Shown: positions 54,301 through 56,687, counted from the stretch's first letter. The stretch is 64,000 bases of DNA from Hermatobates lingyangjiaoensis (GCA_026182355.1 JAPFBL010000315.1:352501-416500); one strand, 5' to 3'. Program-made: numbers and translations. The notes: generated by a model not told the origin, from the sequence alone.

Positions 54301-56687
54301 GGAAAACTTTATATTTTTTTTTATTATCATAGAAATCGTCTGAGAATATTGTAATTGATAAGACTAATACGGTAATTCTGCTTAATTTGACAATTTTTTA
54401 TCCATTTTTATAGTATTCGTCTGATTGTAGTCAAAGAGTGAACAGTAATATCGTAGTTTTGCTGAATCTGGACTTATTTTTTCATTTTCAAAGTAGTTGT
54501 GTTTGAATAATCAAAATAACAAGCCTAATAGAATATGTTTCATAAATTTGACAAAAACTGTTCATATCCATAGTATTCATGTGAAAATAGTACACTCACG
54601 TGTACGTGTTTCAGGTGTGAAAAATAACCTCACTCAGATGAGATTGGTATATATGATTTTTGACAAATGGAAAGAAAGGAGGTTTTTATTAAATACTAGG
54701 AACTCATGAAACTCCCAGTATAGTAATTCTATAAAAGGCCAAAAATATAAAAAATCATTCAAAATTGAAAACTTTTTGAAGAAAAATAAATGAAATTAGC
54801 CGACATCTTAAATTAAGAATTATCTTAGAACGACATTTTTTCTTAGATGTTTCTGACATTTGTCAGACGTAATAGGAGTATTTTCAAGCTTTAAATGGGA
54901 AAATTTGTCTTAAATATTCATTGTAGAAGGAGGTCAGATTATACTAATGATATTATATGCACCAGTGGTGTGATATACAAAAATAAGCATATAGTTGATA
55001 AGTGAATCAATAACTAACTACCTGTACTACCTCCAGGAATGAAAGACTAATAAACATCTCCCATTTAGACATTTATATTATACCTAAATGGAACAATATT
55101 TATTATATACCCAAGAAGTATGATATTATGTTTACTTATAGTAAAGTTGAGTGTAGGTCACTCCAGAATTTTTAACTTTGTTTTTTACTAATAGTTTTAG
55201 TATTCGTTATAGTATTCGTCTGATTGTAGTCAAAGAGTGAACAGTAATATCGTAGTTTTGCTGAATCTGGACTTATTTTTCATTTTCAAAGTAGTTGTGT
55301 TTGAATAATCAAAATAACAAGCCTAATAGAATATGTTTCATAAATTTGACAAAAACTGTTCATATCCATAGTATTCATGTGAAAATAGTACACTCACGTG
55401 TACGTGTTTCAGGTGTGAAAAATAACCTCACTCAGAGTGGATTGGTATATATGATTTTACCAACTATTATAATAGTAATAGTTTACTATTATAATAGTAA
55501 ACTAATAGTTTACTATTATAACGTTTTTTGTTGAGTAACAGGAAATTTTAAACATAAAACTTCTGTAATCCATTTAAATATTCTGTACTTAATATTGAAA
55601 TAAAATGATCAACTTAATATAAAATATTTTTTTGTATTTTGATAGTGCTTTAATTTAAAAAAGAATATTAATTAATTTTGAGCTATGTATTTTCTAGTAC
55701 CCAAACGCCTGTGATATTCCAGCCAAAAATTTAAAATTTATTTGATTACAGTCATGTCATCTTCTGGAACATCGTCATAAATTATCAAAATTTTGAACTC
55801 CGTTCTGATTTTCCCCCAAATCTATTTCATGTAGAATCATTGGTCTGAATCTCTCATGTCTTGCAATATAGCTATCGTTAAATGAATACTTCTTGTCTAA
55901 GTAGTATGCTTGAAACGAACTTCAAAGGTAAACAAGGAATTTCATGGAATATTTTTTTCCAAAGAATTCCCTGAAATATTACGACAGTTAGAGATAGCTA
56001 CTACATTCAACAGCAATTTTTTTTAACGAATTATATTTTTTACTTTATCTTAACTAGGGCCTATTTTCACGGGAGGGCTTATAGTCCAAAACGTTCCGAA
56101 AATGACGCTAGGACTTATCTTTGGAAAAAGATGTTATGTGATAAGAGTATGGCATATAACGCGTCAACAATATATATATACCCACATCAGGCAAAAACTT
56201 AAAAAAAAATGGGCTCAGAAAGCCTAGTCTCGAGACGTACATCCGTCAAAATCACAAAACGAAGTTTTTCATATTACTATACCTATACTAAAGTTAAAAT
56301 GTACTTTATTTTATGTGTTTTATTATAATCACCAACTGATAATCCTATAATCACATCATTAAACACAGATCGATTGTAATTTATTTCTATTAATTTAATT
56401 ACAACACCCATAAAAAGAATGAACTAAATCTCTTTAAATCAAATCAAAAGGATAATAAAAAATGAACTCGACTTGGTGTGTTCCAACAGGTCCTCTCTGG
56501 CAAATGGATTATTGACTGGGACACCCTTTTGGAGCTGAAGTTAGGAGTAAATATTGACGCTGTGTGGGAACTTATATCAACGCGACTTTTCAATTCATCC
56601 GAAATAACTAATAAAGAAGAAGAGACGTCAGCTCAACAACTAATAACAATATTCAAAAAATATTTGAAACACATTGTTTCTGAATAA
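15189..56687 (+). CDS. KIAA0825: KIAA0825-like protein, C-terminal 15 exons (gene overview)
   Basis: Exons at 15189-15315, 16819-16929, 20455-20677, 23794-23981, 33489-33595, 37239-37320, 40015-40148, 40232-40432, 40501-40603, 40674-40837, 40926-41024, 44215-44474, 46689-46800, 50727-50855 and 56490-56687 have GT-AG borders. Every exon phase fits the next. The sum is 2238 nt, 745 codons plus stop. Identification: block-by-block resemblance, from memory, to human KIAA0825 (about 1275 residues), e.g. FEYERGSFVVQMW against FYEGERCSFSIQMW, ELWTTVPP against DLWTILPP, ARYSQ against ARYAR, a shared IH..C..LF and LYK block, and a C-terminal W-W block. The vertebrate protein has no established molecular function; it has been linked to polydactyly. 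It looks all-helical with no signal peptide or membrane segment in this part. The N-terminal part should lie to the left. Confidence 0.85.
15695..15865. mobile_element. Penelope-like palindrome, ATAT family
   Basis: Inverted arms are built from gagaaaacagataaaaacac and its complement. The plus arm has CTCGATGACAACGAATGTTG then GAAATATC, a hammerhead with an extra C in the first box. Sisters are at 27255-27435 and 47180-47300. Confidence 0.55.
15965..16300. mobile_element. Penelope-like palindrome, AATT family
   Basis: Arms contain accaagcgcactggtacaga and complement, with tails ending atcgaaaaagtgtatatata. The plus-arm ribozyme is intact (16171-16195). The minus arm has an A inserted in the first box (CATGAAGA). 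The 82-codon frame at 16075-16323 is spurious. Confidence 0.65.
16171..16195 (+). ncRNA. Minimal hammerhead core, helix III AATT
   Basis: CTGAAGA, extra C, helix II only GGT/ACC with loop TCA, GAA, palindrome AATT, A, then GAGAC. It lies in sense orientation in the KIAA0825-like intron. The short helices make activity doubtful. Confidence 0.55.
16819..16929 (+). CDS. KIAA0825: KIAA0825-like exon 2
   Basis: Acceptor ttctacag and donor GTTAGT; phase 1 in and phase 1 out. Encodes ALDFPHHASFAAVKIVTWWE then KQYIAVFGTPSGLIP. Phase agreement on both sides is the main support; I cannot align this block firmly to the vertebrate protein. Confidence 0.7.
17044..17503. mobile_element. hAT-type MITE with 8-bp TSD
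   Basis: Begins CAGGGGTGGGCAACC and ends TTGCTCACCCCTG. It is flanked by TATTAGAT (17036-17043) and TATTAGTT (17504-17511). It is 460 bp, non-coding, with a long T run near 17127. Confidence 0.85.
17547..17810. mobile_element. Penelope-like palindrome, AGATCT family
   Basis: The minus arm has an intact core (17587-17621). The plus arm has GTGACGA instead of CTGACGA at 17691, losing the essential C. Outer ends reach (TA)n. Confidence 0.7.
17587..17621 (-). ncRNA. Hammerhead ribozyme core, helix III AGATCT
   Basis: Minus strand: CTGACGA, helix II GACCG/CGGTT, loop CTTGTTA, GAA, AGATCT, T; helix I GACT/AGTC. Confidence 0.75.
17815..19115. other. Intron sequence, nothing assigned
   Basis: AT-rich intron between exons 2 and 3. 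No exon, RNA or recognisable repeat is seen apart from short A/T runs. The 61-codon minus frame at 18690-18875 has no support. Confidence 0.4.
19130..19372. mobile_element. Penelope-like palindrome, AGATCT family, both cores mutated
   Basis: The minus arm reads CTGACAA (G lost from the box). The plus arm reads GAGA instead of GAAA at about 19275. Architecture and tails match the family. The 74-codon frame here is spurious. Confidence 0.65.
19775..20463 (+). repeat. Tandem array of a splice-site-like unit, about 15 copies
   Basis: The core gactgttgctgcagacgtgt plus cgagtgtaaggtgattga recurs at alternating spacings of about 39 and 49 bp. Copies of the acgtgtc core lie near 19813, 19901, 19990, 20031, 20130, 20228, 20268, 20363, 20415 and 20452, with diverged ones between. 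The last copy is the 3' splice site and first codons of KIAA0825-like exon 3. Each unit holds a pyrimidine-CAG acceptor look-alike and many hold a GTAAGG donor look-alike about 10 nt later. Confidence 0.85.
20455..20677 (+). CDS. KIAA0825: KIAA0825-like exon 3, GC-rich
   Basis: Two acceptors fit the frame: gttgtcgcag (exon from 20455) and gtgtcag (from 20464). Donor GTAACA at 20678. Phase 1 in, phase 2 out. Encodes MEGAEAGVGAAELVATVSSC, then CWQLLSHLHTLTQEALDHAD, then LGAAAVVTNALSVYSQNRHQ, a helical, Ala/Leu-rich segment that fits the CCKVATAVL / LSTAVYVCQHF stretch of human KIAA0825. Unlike later exons it is very GC- and CpG-rich, and its acceptor sits in a tandem array. Confidence 0.8.
20690..20950. 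mobile_element. Penelope-like palindrome, AATT family, mutated
   Basis: Follows (TA)n directly after exon 3. The plus arm reads CTAAAGACGGTTCAAACCGA, with the box lost. Tails match the family (gttgaatgtagataaagaaa). The 81-codon minus frame is a by-product. Confidence 0.6.
20955..21385. mobile_element. Penelope-like unit with ORF start and hammerhead
   Basis: The left arm (20955-21029, minus) keeps only ORF sequence. The right arm (about 21125-21380, plus) has an intact hammerhead at 21172-21204 followed at once by the ORF start: VDEITRVLFRKIEKLVKKQV, then FNNVCIKEGLLPKFTN, then (TA)n read as IYIYIY. An unrelated GC-rich spacer (about 21030-21120) lies between the arms. Confidence 0.75.
21172..21204 (+). 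ncRNA. Hammerhead ribozyme core, helix III ACATGT
   Basis: CTGATGA, extra T, helix II GAATG/CATTC with loop TTGAT, GAA, palindrome ACATGT, C; helix I GTC/GAC. Sense orientation within the KIAA0825-like intron 3, 5' of a PLE ORF fragment. Confidence 0.8.
21595..21755 (+). mobile_element. Penelope-like arm, AGATCT family, core mutated
   Basis: A single plus arm: CTGACGA at 21644 is intact but GAAA is changed to AAAA. The tail and (TA)n follow. Confidence 0.6.
21758..22035. mobile_element. Penelope-like palindromic ORF fragment (family LLPTYTN)
   Basis: The minus arm encodes ALPLQHRSVIRRKEQLLKKV, VNAESALLFNN, then LDEDLLPTYTN and (TA)n. The plus arm encodes the same but stops at FNN, where TTCAATAAT meets (TA)n. 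No ribozyme is seen at the centre. Confidence 0.7.
22110..22245 (-). mobile_element. Penelope-like arm, AGATCT family
   Basis: A single minus-strand arm between two (TA)n tracts, with an intact core at 22191-22225 and the full tail (ttcacataaacacgtgaaac). Confidence 0.7.
22191..22225 (-). ncRNA. Hammerhead ribozyme core, helix III AGATCT
   Basis: Minus strand: CTGACGA, helix II GACCG/CGGTT, GAA, AGATCT, T, helix I GACT/AGTC, all intact. Confidence 0.75.
22285..22545. mobile_element. Penelope-like palindrome, AATT family
   Basis: The minus arm has CTGAAGA, but helix II is disturbed by an insertion. The plus arm is truncated, keeping only the tail (ctatgtttctttgtttatat). Flanked by (TA)n on both sides. 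Confidence 0.55.
22684..23651 (-). mobile_element. 5'-truncated Jockey/R1-like non-LTR retrotransposon
   Basis: Flanked by TTTAAGTATAC at 22673-22683 and 23652-23662 (11-bp target duplication). A poly(A) tail on the minus strand (T run at about 22684-22706) marks the 3' end. Only the RNase H and C-terminal region remains, the usual outcome of incomplete target-primed reverse transcription. Confidence 0.9.
22960..23651 (-). pseudogene. LINE ORF2 fragment: RNase H and C-terminal region, frameshifted
   Basis: Spread over three frames on minus. First VRTDSKCSLDRLRN (RNase H Asp), then after a shift near 23500 WVKAHSGIEGNEVADQVAKE (His and final Asp of RNase H), then KKFFPTVQ, then after a shift near 23290 MTQMLSGHGKCNEYLSRFKI and CLCGSACQTWDHLLFDC, the cysteine-rich tail typical of RNase H-bearing Jockey/R1-group elements. 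Stop at 22960. Two frameshifts make it dead. Confidence 0.88.
23794..23981 (+). CDS. KIAA0825: KIAA0825-like exon 4
   Basis: Acceptor gctcgttcag and donor GTACAA; phase 2 in, phase 1 out. Encodes NQRDYQEMCEALAERLLDLH, CRLISLYVLQDADCLDWQAL and FEYERGSFVVQMWWLYMEG. This is the most diagnostic exon: human KIAA0825, as I recall it, has RYQEF..., SILQDAESHHWDDY and GERCSFSIQMW at the same spacing. Strongly GC-rich relative to its surroundings, like exon 3. Confidence 0.9.
24350..24475 (-). mobile_element. Penelope-like arm, ATGCAT variant of the ACGCGT family
   Basis: A single minus-strand arm with the family tail (ttatgtggtatttactcatt, ggtctccacat). Its ribozyme (24433-24465) has changed both halves of helix III, keeping the palindrome. 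Confidence 0.65.
24433..24465 (-). ncRNA. Hammerhead ribozyme core, helix III ATGCAT
   Basis: Minus strand: CTGAGGA, extra A, helix II GAATAC/GTGTTC (one U-G pair) with loop TAC, GAA, palindrome ATGCAT, T. Relative to ACGCGT copies, helix III carries C-to-T and G-to-A changes that compensate each other in a dimer. Confidence 0.75.
24797..25055. mobile_element. Small TIR element (MITE-like)
   Basis: GAGCCGTTTATTTTGAAAGT at the left is mirrored by cattttcaaaataaacgact at the right. It is about 250 bp with an AT-rich centre. Both 64-67 codon frames inside (one per strand) are by-products of the symmetry. No clear TSD. Confidence 0.5.
25127..25330. other. GC-rich orphan block, possible exon or pseudo-exon
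   Basis: This block is much richer in GC than its flanks, as exons 3 and 4 are. On minus, an 82-codon frame runs without stops (MVIAWAGTEPQELLELAINE, then HNQICLHVVMW). On plus the frames are broken. I found no good splice borders on either strand and recognise no family. It could be a pseudogene fragment or a GC-rich repeat. Confidence 0.3.
25335..26000. other. Intron sequence, nothing assigned
   Basis: AT-rich intron 4 sequence; nothing recognised. Confidence 0.4.
26005..26150 (-). mobile_element. Penelope-like arm, AGATCT family
   Basis: A minus-strand arm with tail (ttcacataaacacgtggaat) after (TA)n and an intact ribozyme. The plus arm is reduced to a short tggtttgatcattgatat fragment. 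Confidence 0.7.
26081..26115 (-). ncRNA. Hammerhead ribozyme core, helix III AGATCT
   Basis: Minus strand: CTGACGA, helix II GACCG/CGGTT, GAA, AGATCT, T; helix I GACT on the 5' side with AGTC. Confidence 0.75.
26155..26915. other. Intron sequence, nothing assigned
   Basis: AT-rich intron 4 sequence with no recognisable exon or repeat ends. Confidence 0.4.
26920..27245. mobile_element. Penelope-like palindrome, decayed (GGCGAAACGT family)
   Basis: Inverted arms share ggtttcttgaggatttttgg, cctgtatatacgccgacgtt and atggaacgtaaatagttttt. Both arms keep helix II-like TGCCAAA / TTTTTGGC and GAAACGT, but the CTGANGA box is degraded on both. Ends run into (TA)n. Confidence 0.55.
27255..27435. mobile_element. 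Penelope-like palindrome, ATAT family
   Basis: Arms contain caaagagaaaaacagataaa and complement. The ribozyme lies on the minus arm with the CTCGATGA variant box. Flanked by (TA)n. The 125-codon plus frame through this region is spurious. Confidence 0.6.
27440..27775. mobile_element. Penelope-like palindrome, AATT family
   Basis: Arms carry tttttcgatgaaaatacgat and ccaagcgcactggta-like centres. The plus arm ribozyme has CTGAAGA but GAAA is AAAA. The minus arm has the CATGAAGA variant seen at 16060. Confidence 0.6.
28018..28334 (+). pseudogene. GIY-YIG endonuclease end of a Penelope-like ORF
   Basis: Encodes LLFCNMTYRGQTSQYLGNRL, then AQHKTDIKKKNITCALAKHA, then IIDMEAGPGKRIIKEMIHIQ, ending SDIEKFSNIYTNIL before the stop at 28332-28334. 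The Y-x-G-Q-T-x-x-x-L-x-x-R-x-x-x-H order is the GIY-YIG pattern found in Penelope proteins: the tyrosine strand, the catalytic-type Arg and the later Glu (DMEAG). The reverse transcriptase is absent, so it is a 5'-truncated copy. The host gene is not involved. The 97-codon ATG frame at 28041 is part of this longer frame. Confidence 0.85.
28695..28726 (+). ncRNA. Hammerhead ribozyme core, helix III ACGT (PLE terminal repeat)
   Basis: CTGAAGA, extra T, helix II GATGTA/TACATC with loop CAAA, GAA, palindrome ACGT, C, then GGCC that can pair with GCC just upstream. It lies about 360 bp downstream of the GIY-YIG stop codon. Confidence 0.85.
28858..29145. mobile_element. Decayed AGATCT-family-like unit
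   Basis: Keeps ccaaagatcttagtc near 29008 and a tail resembling the family (cacatgtttattgtgaaatc), with a central palindrome (gaatgactcacattcacaag and near complement). The ribozyme core is lost. Confidence 0.4.
29253..29912 (+). mobile_element. hAT element fragment with BED-finger transposase start
   Basis: Flanked by TGTTAAGT (29245-29252) and TGTTAACT (29913-29920). The right end (ctttgacactcctg) is a typical hAT terminus; the left end is mutated. Inside, from about 29491, a frame encodes MAKRKAGTENRWFQTRWESK, a stop, then FTKLAGKLVCLNE. This matches my recollection of the N-terminus of hAT transposases related to GTF2IRD2 (xKRKxxxENRxFQxxWE...GKPVCL). The zinc-finger cysteines and the catalytic part are gone. 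Confidence 0.75.
30003..30490. mobile_element. Penelope-like palindromic ORF fragment (family LLPIYSN)
   Basis: Head-to-head arms share ttggccaagtgacatgttat. The plus arm encodes VSRKLVRRIESLSLKIVNTE, FNDTCLKEDLLPIYSN. This one ends in tacatataaa rather than a clean (TA)n. No intact ribozyme is seen. Confidence 0.65.
30510..30660. mobile_element. Decayed AGATCT-family palindrome
   Basis: Retains taaaccacagtaagaaatc and tctgacgaagagcgcttgtt; the core is degraded on both strands. Confidence 0.5.
30690..30865 (-). mobile_element. Penelope-like arm, diverged AATT family
   Basis: A minus arm with an intact but minimal ribozyme (30788-30812). Related in layout to 15965-16300, yet diverged in sequence (ggatgatccgtcttcaggag). 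Confidence 0.5.
30788..30812 (-). ncRNA. Minimal hammerhead core, helix III AATT
   Basis: Minus strand: CTGAAGA, extra C, helix II GGA/TCC with loop TCA, GAA, AATT, T. Helix II differs from the 16171 copy by a compensated T-A to A-T swap (GGT/ACC to GGA/TCC). Confidence 0.55.
31000..32610. other. Intron sequence, nothing assigned
   Basis: AT-rich intron 4 sequence. No exon or repeat ends are recognised; the 65-78 codon frames here lack support. Confidence 0.4.
32616..33380. mobile_element. TIR element with about 100-bp inverted ends
   Basis: The left end (aaccatcatatctcgtaaga ... ctaacctaaggagctgttgt) is mirrored by the right end (acaaaagctccttaggttag ... acgaagtatgacggtttt). Between them is a GC-rich core (33005-33110) with no ORF that shares caaggtgga and gcggaggcgggc with the core of the fold-back at 42935-43770. 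Confidence 0.75.
33489..33595 (+). CDS. KIAA0825: KIAA0825-like exon 5
   Basis: Acceptor atttgcag and strong donor GTAAGT; phase 1 in, phase 0 out. Encodes TRRELWTTVPPRTAKRVFAG, then MLNESLTIFTARYSQ. After joining to exon 4, the spacing from QMW to the W of ELW equals that of the human protein, where I recall DLWTILPPKLAQEILVEVL and SLLASRYAR. An internal gcag at about 33546 is a weaker acceptor. The frame is not obvious from long ORFs because the exon is short. Confidence 0.9.
33600..35435. other. Intron sequence, nothing firmly assigned
   Basis: AT-rich intron 5. Near 33865-33905 a CTGAAAAAGACC ... ATGATCGAAATTAG string looks like a decayed ribozyme arm. Near 35005-35050 (gtggcttaagcgccc ... 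tctggggttca) is a faint tRNA-like SINE head. Neither is strong. Confidence 0.35.
35440..35690 (+). repeat. tRNA-derived SINE, body only, diverged
   Basis: Matches the body of the intact SINE at 49966-50286: ttattcacgcaggaggcgaa, then taaatacacttaagtcaggc, then cattgtgtggtatcacaaag. The tRNA head is missing. Confidence 0.7.
36180..36640. repeat. Tandem array of about 130 bp carrying a tRNA-SINE head
   Basis: Four units start near 36185, 36313, 36452 and 36581. Each has an AT-rich part (aataaacactggtaataaa) and a GC-rich part such as gagccagagtatctcagagg then cttgcatgctcgc, close to the A-box head of the SINE at 49970 (gagtagctcagtgg, gtgctcgc). Confidence 0.7.
37239..37320 (+). CDS. KIAA0825: KIAA0825-like exon 6
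   Basis: Acceptor after a T-rich tract (tttttttttacag), donor GTTGAA (weak beyond GT); phase 0 in, 1 out. Encodes AVPSSARLSLFVNDISNILA, CVAQLIPG. Human has AHPSRKR..RLDVTTILIC at this place. A transposon begins only about 24 bp downstream of the donor. Confidence 0.85.
37632..37922 (-). mobile_element. Two Penelope-like arms, AGATCT family, mutated cores
   Basis: Two similar minus-strand arms in tandem (37632-37778 and 37796-37922), each after (TA)n with the full tail. The first reads GAAAAATCTT in helix III, the second GAAATATCTT. Boxes CTGACGA are intact in both. Confidence 0.7.
37945..38160 (+). mobile_element. Penelope-like arm with hammerhead and ORF start
   Basis: The ribozyme at 37952-37982 is followed by a degenerate ORF start ending SSFNKTCIKEGFLPKFTN then a (TA)-rich tail into which the mariner has inserted at TA (38159-38160). 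Confidence 0.7.
37952..37982 (+). ncRNA. Hammerhead ribozyme core, helix III ACATGT
   Basis: CTGAAGA, extra T, perfect helix II GGTC/GACC with loop AAGGA, GAA, palindrome ACATGT, C; helix I ACT/AGT. Sense orientation in KIAA0825-like intron 6. Confidence 0.8.
38161..39078 (-). mobile_element. Mariner element, internally deleted (copy 2)
   Basis: 918 bp, TA-flanked (38159-38160 and 39079-39080), with the same ends as 14108-15022 and very similar throughout. Relative to copy 1 it lacks about 19 bp in the N-terminal coding part and keeps about 20 bp more at the central deletion. Confidence 0.9.
38220..38890 (-). pseudogene. Mariner transposase, catalytic centre deleted
   Basis: The N-terminal HTH part is shifted by a small deletion near 38815. 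Then SRAQVFRWFKEFSEGRESIE, HHILTNELEVRKICAKMVPK and NLSQDQK are followed directly by KEFLASKNIPVVPQPPY. The first two catalytic Asp are missing. The third site is kept as SSDLSPCD. Non-functional. Confidence 0.88.
39123..39157 (-). ncRNA. Hammerhead ribozyme core, helix III AGATCT
   Basis: Minus strand, all core elements intact: CTGACGA, GACCG/CGGTT, GAA, AGATCT, T. Confidence 0.75.
39178..39212 (+). ncRNA. Hammerhead ribozyme core, helix III AGATCT
   Basis: Plus-strand mirror of the previous core, intact, with helix I GACT/AGTC. Sense orientation in KIAA0825-like intron 6. Confidence 0.75.
40015..40148 (+). CDS. KIAA0825: KIAA0825-like exon 7
   Basis: Acceptor ttttgtttaag, donor GTAATT; phase 1 in, 0 out. 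Encodes ALSTGVEDMTGEKPTSQVIT, QIHDKCHILFCCLIFKGAPL, VKLYK. Human, as recalled, has KIFKIHTHCNNLFTTLVIL and LTELYK, giving the same IH-x-x-C and LYK positions. It is too small and lacks an ATG near its start, so it is easy to miss. Confidence 0.88.
40232..40432 (+). CDS. KIAA0825: KIAA0825-like exon 8
   Basis: Acceptor tttatttttag, donor GTTAAT; phase 0 to 0, 67 codons. Encodes AFNEDFEQLSCFQEVKNPSI, SPWLAFVSDGLDF and ends PHPSYPLLLK. Only 83 bp from the previous exon; exons 7 to 11 are clustered with short introns of 68-88 bp. Confidence 0.82.
40501..40603 (+). CDS. KIAA0825: KIAA0825-like exon 9
   Basis: Acceptor after a nine-T tract ending ttag, donor GTCAGA (weak); phase 0 in, 1 out. Encodes FLLMRKCWVSLKVLKKVFEN, PCFIGFNNQETKCG. 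The weak donor is accepted because it restores phase with the next exon. Confidence 0.75.
40674..40837 (+). CDS. KIAA0825: KIAA0825-like exon 10
   Basis: Acceptor aacattttcag, donor GTATTC; phase 1 in, 0 out. Encodes GFMCNGECQVSNASVEEAIV, HVIVTIGSQDEVRDTLINVL, ERSSTNWADSIDRNQ. The EEAIV-I segment sits where the human protein has LMEAIFKIL. Confidence 0.85.
40926..41024 (+). CDS. KIAA0825: KIAA0825-like exon 11
   Basis: Acceptor gattatttacag, donor GTACGC; phase 0 to 0, 33 codons: IWNQKRPGWLNALINPLCEM, LEPVVAIIKRASK. Confidence 0.82.
41095..41345 (-). mobile_element. Penelope-like arm with ORF start (family VLLPKF)
   Basis: On minus, a ribozyme remnant (CTGAAGACAGGAGAAACATG, helix II shortened to nothing) is followed by SVDTVTRSLFWKLEKLIKKQ, FYNVCIQEVLLPKF, then (TA)n. 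Confidence 0.65.
41765..42190. mobile_element. Penelope-like palindrome, CCTATGRAAAG family, decayed box
   Basis: Arms of about 190 bp share acaactaattgcacttttat and ttgagttatttcttatattt. Both keep GACCGAAACGTTG, but the CTGANGA box reads CTATGAA or CTATGGA. The palindrome ACGT is kept on both. Flanked by (TA)n-rich sequence at 41700-41755 and 42230-42250. Confidence 0.6.
42935..43770. mobile_element. Fold-back element with two tiers of inverted repeats
   Basis: Outer arms: ttaacaataattatagttag and complement near 43750. Inner arms: acactcgtgtatgtgtgtgt ... gatgtgacaaacacttataa mirrored at 43640-43735. The core (43360-43480, reverse) shares caaggtgga and gcggaggcggg with the element at 32616-33380. 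The 88-codon minus frame across the core is probably spurious. Confidence 0.65.
43905..44152 (-). repeat. tRNA-derived SINE with head, minus strand
   Basis: On minus: head gttagctcagtggttaacgt (A box) and ggagttcgattcccacgtgg (B box), then the body with tgaataaatctgag-like and gtcggtcccgagcc segments. The 3' end beyond the agaatc segment diverges. It lies just upstream of exon 12. Confidence 0.85.
44215..44474 (+). CDS. KIAA0825: KIAA0825-like exon 12
   Basis: Acceptor gtaatttgcag, donor GTTCAT; phase 0 in, 2 out. The longest exon, 86 codons: VNQLTQLSMELLSRCIDCLP, EGISQASRLIERILPATCHP, LADCLLVQMLVSALYSLILD, LDPLLLDGISAKV. Leu-rich and helical. LTQ...SRCIDCLP fits human LTAQAVSIIISKLPTVIACLP. 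The overlapping minus frame is a shadow. Confidence 0.9.
44570..44720 (+). repeat. Diverged SINE fragment
   Basis: Retains tgctcgcgtgatcacctctgg and ccttcggagag...cgccgtcagtcccgagcc, the head-body junction of the SINE, with many changes. Confidence 0.6.
45480..45795. mobile_element. Penelope-like palindrome, ACGCGT family
   Basis: The minus arm ribozyme is intact (45585-45617). The plus arm has CGGATGA for CTGATGA (45697-45703), a change shared with the arm at 62484. Tails identical to 1494-1775. The 70-codon frame here is spurious. Confidence 0.75.
45585..45617 (-). ncRNA. Hammerhead ribozyme core, helix III ACGCGT
   Basis: Minus strand: CTGATGA, extra T, perfect helix II GAACAC/GTGTTC with loop AAA, GAA, palindrome ACGCGT, T. 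Confidence 0.8.
46144..46205 (+). repeat. 5S rRNA-like fragment (SINE head or pseudogene)
   Basis: caccggttcccgttagctca, then agttaaagcaacattgggcc and agtcagg follow the order of the 5S rRNA internal promoter region (CGGTTCTCGTCCGATC, AAGTTAAGCAACGTCGGGCC, GTTAGTA) with about 70-75 percent apparent identity. It may head a 5S-derived SINE whose body runs to about 46330. Alignment is by eye against remembered 5S sequences. Confidence 0.5.
46689..46800 (+). CDS. KIAA0825: KIAA0825-like exon 13
   Basis: Acceptor attttattttaag, donor GTAAAT; phase 2 in, 0 out. Encodes EYGDEPKVSCGLEASAELCE, LQVSHLLLTRRGRTSLM. The alternative acceptor two bases on breaks the frame, fixing the start. Confidence 0.85.
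46985..47310. mobile_element. Decayed AGATCT-like arm and ATAT-family unit
   Basis: 46985-47095 holds a decayed palindrome (ggccaagatctttcgaccct / ctctgaagaagacc). 47180-47300 is an ATAT-family plus arm with an intact minimal ribozyme, ending in (TA)n. Confidence 0.55.
47208..47233 (+). ncRNA. Minimal hammerhead core, helix III ATAT
   Basis: CTGATGA, extra C, helix II GAC/GTC with loop GACT, GAA, palindrome ATAT, C, then GTTGTGAGTC. Sense orientation in KIAA0825-like intron 13. Confidence 0.6.
47385..47905 (+). mobile_element. Non-autonomous DNA element, same type as 3296-3665
   Basis: Head cagtggcttagaaagagtcg and gcggcattttgaggggg, AT-rich body, then a G run at about 47858-47871 and cgcccctggctgcaaaatta. 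The ends are loosely inverted; no clear TSD. Confidence 0.45.
48681..48921 (-). repeat. 5'-truncated SINE with telomere-like tail and 14-bp TSD
   Basis: Minus strand body of the SINE, ending in (CCTAA)n (plus strand ttaggttaggttaggtt). Flanks AACAATCTGAGTTA at 48667-48680 and 48922-48935 are identical, the mark of target-primed insertion. The tRNA head is absent. Confidence 0.9.
49130..49400 (-). repeat. Fragment of the 3296/47385-type element
   Basis: Reverse-oriented AT-rich body (aaaatacatttatttttagt, cagttgaaaaatccgtttta). No ends. Confidence 0.4.
49966..50286 (+). repeat. Intact tRNA-derived SINE with 13-bp TSD
   Basis: 321 bp. The tRNA-like head has A box tagctcagtggttacgtg and B box ggttcgatcc. 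The body continues through ggtcccgagcc and gtgtggtatcacaaagggcc and ends gcaacctaacc. Flanked by TAGTAGGCCGACT at 49953-49965 and 50287-50299. The 98-codon frame inside is spurious. Confidence 0.93.
50727..50855 (+). CDS. KIAA0825: KIAA0825-like exon 14
   Basis: Acceptor cactttaag, donor GTAAAA; phase 0 to 0, 43 codons: VMYRYIKEECNWLLPELGEE, VPHVNQETLLYTMFHIGQKQ, FDL. The MYRYxKEE...WLL part resembles, in DNA and protein, a block at 62040-62080. Confidence 0.83.
51440..54600. repeat. Degenerate intronic satellite, about 100-110 bp units in higher-order repeats
   Basis: Recurring phrases: ttttcatagtattcgtgtga, gaaaatagtcgaaaagtgaa, aagtttgcttaatttgataa, catgaacagtaatattgtag. Neighbouring units differ, but units about 1.49 kb apart agree closely (e.g. 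51600-51660 with 53090-53150, and 51905-51960 with 53400-53455), so there is a higher-order period. Lies in intron 14, between the last two exons. Preceded by a C run and CA repeat at 51357-51390. Confidence 0.85.
54413..55451 (+). repeat. 240-bp segmental duplication, 798 bp apart
   Basis: 54413-54652 and 55211-55451 are almost identical (from attcgtctgattgtagtcaa to ggtatatatgattt). The identical 47-codon starts of two frames in these copies reflect the duplication, not genes. The first part is a satellite unit. Confidence 0.9.
55735..56134 (-). mobile_element. Uninterrupted copy of the element at 37344-39547
   Basis: In reverse it carries gcttatagtccaaaacgttc, aggtaaacaaggaatttc and gaatcattggtctgaat, joining the left and right halves that are separated by 1.7 kb at 37.6-39.3 kb. 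It serves as an empty site. Its other end is truncated. Confidence 0.75.
56490..56687 (+). CDS. KIAA0825: KIAA0825-like exon 15, terminal
   Basis: Acceptor gtgttccaacag; phase 0; 65 codons then TAA at 56685-56687. Encodes VLSGKWIIDWDTLLELKLGV, NIDAVWELISTRLFNSSEIT, ending KYLKHIVSE. KW-x-x-DWDTLLELKLGV aligns with the C-terminal TKWNWNWAKLLPNYLRL block of human KIAA0825 as I recall it. Confidence 0.88.
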   Translation, partial: VLSGKWIIDWDTLLELKLGVNIDAVWELISTRLFNSSEITNKEEETSAQQLITIFKKYLKHIVSE

